38,882 nucleotides of DNA, taken from contig CAKTQR010000020.1 in NCBI GenBank assembly GCA_934597175.1, forward strand, positions 1-38,882, read 5' to 3'. Below the pieces are notes generated by a model. It was not told the origin of the DNA, did no database searches, and saw only the letters and a list, made by a program, of their open reading frames with translations. The translations under genes and the position numbers were made by a program. Shown here in pieces: positions 1 through 6,385 of the stretch. The DNA comes from an uncultured Oscillospiraceae bacterium (GTDB taxonomy: Bacteria; Bacillota; Clostridia; Oscillospirales; Oscillospiraceae). Positions within the stretch are counted from its first letter, which is position 1; each line of letters starts with the position of its first letter.

Positions 1-764
1 GCGGGCTTGCCCCAGGGAGTTACAGGGCCGGGACGGCCGACGGGGGACTTGCCTTCACCACCGCCGTGGGGGTGGTCGCAGGGGTTCATGACGGAGCCGC
101 GGACGGTAGGACGGATGCCCATGTGGCGTTTGCGGCCTGCCTTGCCGATGGAGATGTTGGAGTGGTCGATGTTGCCGACCTGGCCGATGACCGCGAAGCA
201 GTCAAGGCGAACCTTGCGGTACTCGCCGGAGGGAAGACGAACGGTAGCCATACCGTTTTCCTTGGCCATGAGCTGTGCGGAAACGCCGGCGGAGCGAACG
301 AGCTGAGCGCCCTTGCCGGGGTAGAGCTCGATGTTGTGGATAACGGTACCGACAGGGATGTTTGCCAGGGGCAGTGCGTTGCCCGGCTTAATGTCGGCAT
401 CGGGGCTGGATACGACCTTGTCCCCGGTCTTCAGTCCGACGGGGGCGAGGATGTAGCGCAGCTCGCCGTCCTCGTACTTGACCAGGGCGATGAATGCGCT
501 GCGGTTGGGGTCGTACTCGAGGCGGAGGACTTCGGCCTCCATCTCGGTCTTGTTGCGCTTGAAGTCGATAACACGGTACTTCTGGCGGTTGCCGCCGCCC
601 TTGTGGCGGACGGTGATACGGCCGTAGCTGTTGCGGCCGGACTTCTTCTTGAGGACCTCAGTCAGGCTCTTCTCGGGCTTTGCGTGCTTGTCAACACCGT
701 CAAAGCCGGAAACAGTCATCTGTCTGCGGGCCGGAGTGGTAGGTCTGTAAGTTTTAATAGACAT
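1..764 (-). CDS. rplB: 50S ribosomal protein L2 (3' end beyond window)
   Basis: Ribosomal protein L2 of the large subunit, which contacts 23S rRNA near the peptidyl-transferase centre. Translating the minus strand from the ATG at 762-764 gives MSIKTYRPTTPARRQMTV, then HKGGGNRQKYR and, near the left edge, the family signature region (GSVMNPCDHPHGGGEGKSP). About 254 codons are visible; the last ~20 residues and the stop lie outside the window. An AGGGGAGGAT-type ribosome binding site (complement of 771-780) precedes the start. It follows rplW by 15 bp as the fifth gene of the S10 operon, so rpsS would be expected just off the left edge. Identification is secure. Confidence 0.97.
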   Translation of the reverse strand, partial: MSIKTYRPTTPARRQMTVSGFDGVDKHAKPEKSLTEVLKKKSGRNSYGRITVRHKGGGNRQKYRVIDFKRNKTEMEAEVLRLEYDPNRSAFIALVKYEDGELRYILAPVGLKTGDKVVSSPDADIKPGNALPLANIPVGTVIHNIELYPGKGAQLVRSAGVSAQLMAKENGMATVRLPSGEYRKVRLDCFAVIGQVGNIDHSNISIGKAGRKRHMGIRPTVRGSVMNPCDHPHGGGEGKSPVGRPGPVTPWGKP

Positions 765-779
765 TCTTTGATCCTCCCC

Positions 780-1076
780 TTATGCCATGTTCTCGAACAG
801 CTCAATGTTCTTGGAGTCTTCGCTGAGCTTTACGATGGCTTTCTTCCAAGAGGCGGTCTTGCCCATGGGGTACGAGCCGGTGCGCTTTGCCTTGCCGTTT
901 ACGTTGAGGGTGTTTACCTTGATGACGGTCACGTCGAAGATCTCCTCGATGGCCTTCTTTATCTCGATCTTGGTTGCATCCTTAGCGACTTCAAAAGCGT
1001 ACTTTTTGATGTCCAGGTCTTCCATGGACTGCTCGGTGATGATGGGGCGAATGATGATATCATAAGCGGTTTTCAT
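780..1076 (-). CDS. rplW: 50S ribosomal protein L23
   Basis: Ribosomal protein L23 binds 23S rRNA at the peptide exit tunnel and docks trigger factor and SRP. The 98 residues start MKTAYDIIIRPIITEQSM, matching the L23 N-terminus (xxIIxPxxTEKS), and contain the VNTLNVNGKAKR segment typical of the extended rRNA-contacting loop. Length is normal for bacteria. The start codon overlaps the rplD stop (ATGA, 1074-1078 region), indicating translational coupling inside the S10 operon. Confidence 0.97.
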   Translation of the reverse strand: MKTAYDIIIRPIITEQSMEDLDIKKYAFEVAKDATKIEIKKAIEEIFDVTVIKVNTLNVNGKAKRTGSYPMGKTASWKKAIVKLSEDSKNIELFENMA

Positions 1077-1699
1077 CAGGCGTACACCTCCTCGATCTTA
1101 GCAAGCGCGGCCTTGGAGACGACGAGCTTGCGGTTGTTGAGTATCATATAGGGGCTGAGAATGGTTGCGATGGTGGTGGAAACGCCTGCGATGTTGCGTG
1201 CAGACTTAACTACCTTCTCGTCAACGTTCTCGGTGACAACGAGGGTCTTGCCTTCTGCCTTGACTGCGTCGAGGAACTTCTTGAAGGTCTGAGTCTTGAT
1301 CTCTTCGACCTTGATGTCGTCGATGACGATTATTGCATCGTCAGCAGCAAGTGCGCTCAGTGCGCTCTTGAGTGCGAGGCGCTTTACCTTCTTGTTGAGG
1401 GTGTAGCTGTAATCGCGGGGCTTCGGAGCAAAGGCTACGCCGCCGTGAGTCCACACGGGAGAACCCTTGTAGCCTGCGCGGGCGCGGCCGGTGCCCTTCT
1501 GGCGCCAGGGCTTTGCGGTCGTGTAGCTGACCTCGCCCTTGGTGAGTGCGCTCTGGGTGCCCTGACGGCAATTTGCGAGGTGATTCTTAACGCTGTCGTG
1601 AAGGACAGACTTGTTCGGCTCGATGCCGAAGATGGCTGCGGAGAGTTCGATCTCGCCGACCTTCTCACCTGCCATGTTGTAAACGTTAGTAATAGGCAT
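1076..1699 (-). CDS. rplD: 50S ribosomal protein L4
   Basis: L4 is a primary 23S rRNA binder and lines the exit tunnel; in Escherichia coli it also represses its own S10 operon at the leader. The protein has 207 residues. The internal basic loop (KPWRQKGTGRARAG, about residues 62-75), which reaches into the tunnel, is clear, as is the WTHGGVAFAPKPRDYS segment. Gene order rplC-rplD-rplW is canonical. The leader attenuator upstream of rpsJ makes L4 the natural candidate for autogenous control here; that is inference from E. coli, not shown by this sequence. Confidence 0.97.
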   Translation of the reverse strand: MPITNVYNMAGEKVGEIELSAAIFGIEPNKSVLHDSVKNHLANCRQGTQSALTKGEVSYTTAKPWRQKGTGRARAGYKGSPVWTHGGVAFAPKPRDYSYTLNKKVKRLALKSALSALAADDAIIVIDDIKVEEIKTQTFKKFLDAVKAEGKTLVVTENVDEKVVKSARNIAGVSTTIATILSPYMILNNRKLVVSKAALAKIEEVYA

Positions 1700-1718
1700 T
1701 TAAGATACTCTCCTTTCC

Positions 1719-2447
1719 TTACTTGTTGCGCGCGGAAGCCTTCTGCGGGTTGACACGAGCAGATGCCTTCTGCGGGTTGAGGCTGATGCCTGCGCCCTCG
1801 CCCTTCTTGACGGGTGCGGCCTTTGCGGTGCTCTTGATGTAGACCAGTCCGCCCTTGGGACCGGGGATAGCGCCGCGGATAACGATCATGTTAAGCTCGG
1901 AGTCGACCTTGACAACGTCCAGATTCTGAACGGTGACCTGATCTACGCCCATGTGGCCTGCGCCGATCTTGCCCTTGAAGATACGGCTGGGGTCGGTGCC
2001 GGAGCCCATGGAGCCTGCGTGACGGTGAACAGGACCGCCGCCGTGGCTGGTGGGGGTGCGCTGTGCGCCGTGGCGCTTGATAACGCCGGCGTAGCCGTGA
2101 CCCTTGCTGGTGCCGGTGACATCGACCTTGTCGCCTTCTGCGAAGGTGTCAGCCTTGATGACATCGCCGACATTGAGCTCTGCTGCGTTTTCGAGCTTGA
2201 ACTCTTTCAGGTGCTTTACCAAGCCTACGCCTGCCTTCTTCAGGTGGCCTGCTTCGGGCTTGGAGATGTGCTTTTCGGTCACTTCCTCGTAACCGAGCTG
2301 GACTGCGCTGTAGCCTTCCTTTTCCTCGGTCATCTTAGCGGTCACGACACACGGACCTGCCTCGATAACGGTTACAGGAATGACCTTGCCCATTTCGTCG
2401 AAGATCTGCGTCATGCCGACCTTCTTGCCGATAATGGCTTTCTTCAT
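1719..2447 (-). CDS. rplC: 50S ribosomal protein L3
   Basis: L3 is an early assembly protein of the 50S subunit near the peptidyl-transferase centre. The 242-residue product starts MKKAIIGKKVGMTQIFDE, the standard L3 N-terminus, and contains the GTSKGHGYAGVIKRHG and GGGPVHRHAGSMGSGTDPSR segments including the methylated-Gln-loop region. It is ~30 residues longer than usual: the C-terminus carries an extension ending in two copies of NPQKASAR. These are encoded by an imperfect tandem repeat (1738-1752 and 1765-1779 are identical, 27 bp apart), so the tail probably grew by local duplication. A strong AAGGAGGAAA site precedes the ATG. Confidence 0.96.
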   Translation of the reverse strand: MKKAIIGKKVGMTQIFDEMGKVIPVTVIEAGPCVVTAKMTEEKEGYSAVQLGYEEVTEKHISKPEAGHLKKAGVGLVKHLKEFKLENAAELNVGDVIKADTFAEGDKVDVTGTSKGHGYAGVIKRHGAQRTPTSHGGGPVHRHAGSMGSGTDPSRIFKGKIGAGHMGVDQVTVQNLDVVKVDSELNMIVIRGAIPGPKGGLVYIKSTAKAAPVKKGEGAGISLNPQKASARVNPQKASARNK

Positions 2448-2583
2448 TATTTTTTCCTCCTTCGGTTATTGGTTGCCTCGCTTAGGTCGTGCCCAGAGGC
2501 TGGCAACTTAACCCGTCCGCATTCGCAAGCTGCGGACAATGGGTCATTGATAAAATTGGGTGGGTTAATGGGGATGCTGTGCC
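2448..2583 (-). other. rpsJ-rplC intercistronic spacer with two stem-loops
   Basis: The 136-bp gap is long for adjacent S10-operon genes. It holds two inverted repeats: GTTGCC (2472-2477) with GGCAAC (2502-2507), and GTCCGCA (2515-2521) with TGCGGAC (2531-2537), the second extendable through a bulge by CCC/GGG. Neither is followed by a T tract, so they are not terminators in an obvious way. A role in mRNA processing or translational control is possible but unproven. Confidence 0.4.
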
Positions 2584-2898
2584 TTAGAGCTTGATCTCGA
2601 TCTCGACACCGGCGGGAAGCTCGAGGGACATAAGGGCTTCAACGGTCTTCTGGGTGGGAGCCATTACATCGATCAAGCGCTTGTGAGTGCGGCGCTCGAA
2701 CTGCTCACGGCTGTCCTTATACTTATGAACAGCACGCAGGATGGTGACGACCTCGGTCTTGGTAGGCAGAGGGATAGGGCCGGAGACCTTTGCATCGGTG
2801 CGCTTGGCTGCTTCGACGATAGTCTCTGCTGCCTTGTCGATCAGCTGATGATCATAGGCCTTGAGGCGGATGCGGATCATGTTCTTGTTGCTTGCCAT
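2584..2898 (-). CDS. rpsJ: 30S ribosomal protein S10
   Basis: S10 belongs to the head of the 30S subunit; as NusE it also takes part in transcription antitermination. From the ATG at 2896-2898 the product has 104 residues (MASNKNMIRIRLKAYDHQLID...), containing SGPIPLPTK and FERRTHKRLID, both invariant features. An in-frame upstream ATG would add 13 basic residues not found in the family; the AAAAGGAGA site (complement of 2902-2910) fits the internal start much better. It is first in the S10 operon, transcribed from the promoter at 3202-3230. Confidence 0.97.
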   Translation of the reverse strand: MASNKNMIRIRLKAYDHQLIDKAAETIVEAAKRTDAKVSGPIPLPTKTEVVTILRAVHKYKDSREQFERRTHKRLIDVMAPTQKTVEALMSLELPAGVEIEIKL

Positions 2899-3195
2899 GT
2901 TGTTTCTCCTTTTTCGTACGAATTTTTTCGACAGCATTGGGAACTGTCTTTAAAGTCCCGTACGGATGAAGCATAATTTTGCACACTCAACCGTGCGTAT
3001 CAGACCCTGTCCGAAAAACAAACCGGCCTTTTTGAGCCGGTCTGGTACCGTACAGACGATATACGCCATGTGCAGCACGCTTCAGCCGCCCGATTATGTG
3101 TCTTTCGACACCGGACATACTCCACGGAAGTTACCTCGGAAACGAGCAATCTCCCGCTTCATCGCATAATACGCCCGTCAGCAACGCACAGGCGC
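2899..3195 (-). promoter_or_regulatory. S10-operon 5' leader with internal attenuator
   Basis: About 297 nt lie between the predicted transcription start and rpsJ, with no gene in between. The transcript can form a GUGUC-GAAA-GACAC hairpin with a GNRA tetraloop (3098-3111), a GC-rich terminator hairpin at 3014-3041, and alternative pairings around it, for example GTACGG (about 3048-3054) with CCGTAC downstream (about 2959-2965). This is the anatomy of an attenuated ribosomal protein leader. In E. coli, L4 regulates the S10 operon through such a leader; in this organism the effector is unknown. Confidence 0.6.
3014..3041 (-). terminator. intrinsic terminator inside the S10 leader (attenuator)
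   Basis: On the minus strand ACCGGC (3041-3036) pairs with GCCGGT (3027-3022) around an A-rich loop. The stem can be lengthened to 9 bp with one G-U pair and is followed at once by TTGTTTTT (3021-3014). It sits ~155 nt downstream of the S10 promoter and ~115 nt before rpsJ with no ORF ending there, so it should act as a conditional terminator. Confidence 0.65.
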
Positions 3196-3201
3196 TCTAA
3201 T

Positions 3202-3230
3202 AGAGTACCAAAAAACACCCTTGGTGTCAA
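3202..3230 (-). promoter_or_regulatory. promoter of the S10 operon
   Basis: Minus strand: TTGACA (3230-3225), 17-bp spacer, TACTCT (3207-3202). The -35 is perfect and the spacing optimal. The elements lie within the terminator palindrome of the upstream cdd operon (3210-3241). Confidence 0.7.
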
Positions 3231-3241
3231 GAGTGTTTTTT
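3210..3241 (-). terminator. terminator of the secA-cdd-HTH operon, overlapping the S10 promoter
   Basis: Near-perfect palindrome: arms 3210-3223 and 3228-3241 (14 bp with one G-U) around a 4-nt loop, ending in six T residues on either strand. It lies 48 nt after the HTH gene stop. The S10 promoter -35 hexamer forms the loop side of this hairpin. Confidence 0.65.
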
Positions 3242-3288
3242 GTGTTTTTCGTAGAAATTTTCAATTAATTTTTGTGCAATATACATTA

Positions 3289-3546
3289 TTATATATTGCG
3301 CACCTCATCTGCGACCTCATCTGCAAGCGAGAGAAGCTCCGGGGCACGCTCGGAAAGGCGTTTTCCCGCCTCCGTCAGGCCGAAAACACGGTTGGTGCGG
3401 TCTATAAGGCTCACGCCGAGCTCGGCTTCGAGCGAGGAAACGGCACGGCTCACCGTCGAGTGACTGACGAACAGATTATGCCCGGCTGCGGTGAAGCTTT
3501 TCGTGCGGGCGACCTCTAAAAACGCCCGCAGCTGTTCAAGTTCCAT
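3289..3546 (-). CDS. stand-alone LysR-type HTH domain protein (85 aa)
   Basis: From the ATG at 3544-3546 the product starts MELEQLRAFLEVARTKSFTAAG and continues through SHSTVSRAVSSLEAELGVSLIDR, a complete LysR-type winged helix-turn-helix (about residues 1-62), then a short linker-like helix ending ...ELLSLADEVADEVRNI. Normal LysR regulators have ~300 residues with a periplasmic-binding-like effector domain; here translation stops at 85 and nothing downstream encodes the missing domain. It starts 1 bp after the cdd stop with no clear ribosome binding site, suggesting coupling. It may be a truncated remnant or a minimal DNA-binding protein without a sensor domain. Confidence 0.75.
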   Translation of the reverse strand: MELEQLRAFLEVARTKSFTAAGHNLFVSHSTVSRAVSSLEAELGVSLIDRTNRVFGLTEAGKRLSERAPELLSLADEVADEVRNI

Positions 3547-3547
3547 C

Positions 3548-3934
3548 TTAATAATTAAATGTATGCGGCATGAGCTCACGCAGGCGGTAGCTCACATAGC
3601 GTCCGTCGGCCCGGGATGCGAGCACCTCGATGTCGCCGTGCGGGTCAAACTCGGAAAGGAACTGGCGGCACGAGCCGCAGGGCATGCAGTAGCCCTGGCT
3701 CTCGGCATAAATTGCGATGCGCACAAATTCACGGCAGCCCTCGCTGACCGCCTTGACGCAGGCGGTGCGTTCGGCGCAGATGGTGTCGCCCAAAGCGGCA
3801 TTTTCGACATTGCAGCCGGTGAACACCTTTCCGCCCTTACATTCCAGCGCAGCGCCCACCGCAAATTTCGAATAGGGCACATATGCTTTTTTCGATGCGT
3901 CTCTCGCCTTAGCCAGCAGTTCCTTGTCAGTCAT
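3548..3934 (-). CDS. cdd: cytidine deaminase
   Basis: Cytosolic zinc enzyme that hydrolyses cytidine and deoxycytidine to uridine and deoxyuridine in pyrimidine salvage. The 128-residue protein shows the tetrameric-class motifs: FAVGAAL, GCNVENAA, CAER (Cys53 zinc ligand, Glu55 proton shuttle) and PCGSCRQ (Cys86, Cys89 zinc ligands). Length and residue numbers match the Bacillus subtilis type. It lies 30 bp after a peptide-binding lipoprotein gene and 1 bp before the HTH gene. Confidence 0.96.
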   Translation of the reverse strand: MTDKELLAKARDASKKAYVPYSKFAVGAALECKGGKVFTGCNVENAALGDTICAERTACVKAVSEGCREFVRIAIYAESQGYCMPCGSCRQFLSEFDPHGDIEVLASRADGRYVSYRLRELMPHTFNY

Positions 3935-3964
3935 GCCAATTCTCCGTTCCGCCGCAAATTGCGG

Positions 3965-5569
3965 TCACTTATTTGTATCGTCTGTCTTTTTGGCGACCTC
4001 GCCGAAGGTCACCTTCCAGTTCTGCACATTCAGCAGCGGGTTATTTTCGCATGCCTTGATGCCCTCGATGACACCGCGGTGGGTTATCATCTGGTGCTTT
4101 TCAAAGCACAGCGGGACGATGTAGCCCTTATTGATGATCTGTGCGCACATGTTGGCGCAGGCATCCTTTCTGCCGTCTTCCTTTGCGCCGAGATAGCTGC
4201 CTACAAGCTCCATGAGCATCTCATCGTTGACCTTGCCGTAGTTGAGCTTGCCGTCGGGCTTAAAGAGCACGGACAGGTCAAAGTCGGGATTGAGCCTCAC
4301 CTCGGCGTAGTACAGGTCAAACTCGCCCTGCTCAAGCGCCGTGGTATACTCGGACCATGCAAGCTCTCGCACCGTGACCTTCAGGCCGAGAGATGCCATG
4401 TCCTCGGCAAATTTATGCGCAACATTGGTCTTGATGCTGCTTGCGCTGCACACGACAAAGTCAAGGTCAAGCTCCCTGACTTCTTCGCCGACCTTCATCT
4501 CCAGCATGCCGTCCTCGTCGTAGTCCTTAAGACCCATGTTGCCGAGGATCTCCTGCACTTGCTTGAGGTTATAGTTAAACTGCTTTGCGTAGCTTTCGCT
4601 GTAAAACGAGCAGGCGGGGCTCACCGGCAGCATCGTTTCGAGCGCAAAGCCGTTAAACTGGTCGACCAGACTGTCACGGTCAAAGGCGTAGTTCATTGCA
4701 AAGCGCAGCCCGTCGTAGCTCATCTCGCCCGACTCGGTGTTCATGCCGATGTAGTGGAAATTTGTCGTATTGAAGCCACGGATCTCATTCGAGCTGCCGT
4801 AGCCGAGATTTGTCGGTGCGCTGGGGTCGTTCATGACAATGTCGAGAAGCGAATCCTCAAATGCCGATATCGTCGAGTCGACGGTGGTGTACTCCTTGAG
4901 GTATATCACATCCAGCGGAAGCGTCGCCGCATTGGGGTACTTGTCAAACTTCAGAAGCGACTGGTGATCGTCGGCGTACTTGTACGGGCCTGTGCCGTCG
5001 GGGTAGTCGTTTTTATAGCTGCCGTTTTTTATGACGGGTATCGCCATGAGATTGGGCAAAAGATAATTTGCCTTGCTGGTCGTTACCGAAAATGTCTTTT
5101 CGTCGTTTGCACCGCAGCCGATAACGCAGTTGAGCCGCTTTGCAAAGCGCTCGGAATTCATGGCGACATTCAGGGAATACGCCACATCCTTTGCCGTCAT
5201 CTGCTCGCCGTTATGGAAGCGGCGGGAGGTATCGACGGTGAACACCCAGTGCACGCCGTCCTCGGTCTTCCACTCGGTTATGACATTCGGCCGCGCCTCG
5301 TAATTGTTGTCCACCTCTATCATATTCTCGTACACGAGGTTGCATACGAGCTGATTGTTGGTGTTGGTGGCTATCATGGGATTCATGCTGTATCTGCTGC
5401 TGTAGTTGAGCGTGAACACATCGTCGGCGGCAACGGATTTGTTGATATCCTTGCCGGCGGTCGTACCCTTGACATAGTCGTCCTCGGCGGCATTGCCGCA
5501 GGCGCAGACCGACAGCACCATGACGGCCGCAAACAGCAGTGCCGTTAATTTCTTTGCCTTTGTTGCCAT
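3965..5569 (-). CDS. family 5 extracellular solute-binding lipoprotein (oligopeptide/dipeptide type)
   Basis: Predicted lipid-anchored receptor of an ABC importer. The N-terminus MATKAKKLTALLFAAVMVLS is a basic, hydrophobic signal peptide followed by VCAC-GN, so Cys24 is the likely lipidated residue. The mature part shows the SBP_bac_5 architecture: an early LNPMI-like segment (YSMNPMIAT), LVYENMIE, the TWVFTV-like HWVFTVDTSRRFHNGEQMTAKDVAYSL block (~110-140), and a C-terminal FDLYYAEVRLNPDFD segment. Length (534) is typical. No permease or ATPase is near, so it must use distant partners or act as an orphan receptor. It begins 11 bp after pgeF in the secA operon. Substrate unknown; peptides are the default. 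Confidence 0.88.
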   Translation of the reverse strand: MATKAKKLTALLFAAVMVLSVCACGNAAEDDYVKGTTAGKDINKSVAADDVFTLNYSSRYSMNPMIATNTNNQLVCNLVYENMIEVDNNYEARPNVITEWKTEDGVHWVFTVDTSRRFHNGEQMTAKDVAYSLNVAMNSERFAKRLNCVIGCGANDEKTFSVTTSKANYLLPNLMAIPVIKNGSYKNDYPDGTGPYKYADDHQSLLKFDKYPNAATLPLDVIYLKEYTTVDSTISAFEDSLLDIVMNDPSAPTNLGYGSSNEIRGFNTTNFHYIGMNTESGEMSYDGLRFAMNYAFDRDSLVDQFNGFALETMLPVSPACSFYSESYAKQFNYNLKQVQEILGNMGLKDYDEDGMLEMKVGEEVRELDLDFVVCSASSIKTNVAHKFAEDMASLGLKVTVRELAWSEYTTALEQGEFDLYYAEVRLNPDFDLSVLFKPDGKLNYGKVNDEMLMELVGSYLGAKEDGRKDACANMCAQIINKGYIVPLCFEKHQMITHRGVIEGIKACENNPLLNVQNWKVTFGEVAKKTDDTNK

Positions 5570-5580
5570 AGATTATCCTT

Positions 5581-6372
5581 TCAATCGAGCATTATGGCGG
5601 CCGCCATGCTGCCCCGAACGCCGTTTGTGCCACGGTGCGACCAATATTTATCCTGACTGCACATCGTGCACTCGGAGGACACATCGATATTCTCGGGCTT
5701 CAGCCCCAATTGCAACAGCCTGCGCTCATTTGCTCTACGCAGGTCGACATGGGTCTTGCCGTTGGGCTTTTTCTCGAAAAGCCCAACGGTCTCGCCGCTA
5801 AGATACCTCGTCACCGCATCGGGCACATCGTCGTCGCACTCAAAGCAGCACCTGCCTATCGATGCGCCGATGGCGGCATGGATATCCTCCGCCCTTGCGC
5901 CGAGCTTTATCATATTATCCACCGCAACGCTGAGGATATCCGCCACCGAGCTTTTCCAGCCGCAGTGGACAGCGCCGATGACAGCGGCGTTTTTATCGTG
6001 CAGAAGCACCGGGACGCAGTCGGCGATGTAGATCATCAGCGGCAGATTCTTTTGAGCCGTCACGAGCCCGTCGGCGGTGTACGGTGTCTGCGTGCCGAGG
6101 GCGTGGCGGTCCTTGTCGGCTGCGATAATGACGGTCTTTTCGTGCACCTGCTTTGTGACGACAAAATCGTTTTCCGTGCAGCCGAAAATTTCACCGGCAA
6201 GGCGATAGTTTTCCCTTACGCACTCGGGGTCGTCGCCACGGTTTTCGCCGAAGTTCCACGACGCCCACACGCCTCCGCTCACGCCGCCGAGGCGTGTCGT
6301 GAACATATGGCGGGCGGAAATTTTATCACTTACCATGTAGATGCAGTTTTTATGCTGTTGCTGTGTAAACAT
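5581..6372 (-). CDS. pgeF: peptidoglycan editing factor PgeF / YfiH-type laccase-domain protein
   Basis: Member of the YfiH/YlmD family (polyphenol oxidase fold). E. coli PgeF removes UDP-MurNAc carrying L-Ser in place of L-Ala; other members act on purine nucleosides. Visible family features: FTTRLGGVSGG near residue 25, VTKQVH, ADCVPVLL (~115-125), HCGWKSS (His and Cys metal-site region) and the C-terminal ECTMCSQDKYWSHRG. Length 263 is usual. AGGA lies 8 nt before the ATG at 6370-6372. It sits between secA and the solute-binding protein gene with gaps of 13 and 11 bp, so it is cotranscribed. Confidence 0.9.
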   Translation of the reverse strand: MFTQQQHKNCIYMVSDKISARHMFTTRLGGVSGGVWASWNFGENRGDDPECVRENYRLAGEIFGCTENDFVVTKQVHEKTVIIAADKDRHALGTQTPYTADGLVTAQKNLPLMIYIADCVPVLLHDKNAAVIGAVHCGWKSSVADILSVAVDNMIKLGARAEDIHAAIGASIGRCCFECDDDVPDAVTRYLSGETVGLFEKKPNGKTHVDLRRANERRLLQLGLKPENIDVSSECTMCSQDKYWSHRGTNGVRGSMAAAIMLD

Positions 6373-6385
6373 TATTAATTCCTAC

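Noticed and set aside
3491..5548. Long plus-strand reading frame antisense to the solute-binding protein gene (685 codons)
   Set aside because: It mirrors codon bias of the real minus-strand gene, has no ribosome binding site or recognisable domain, and spans the cdd and lipoprotein genes.
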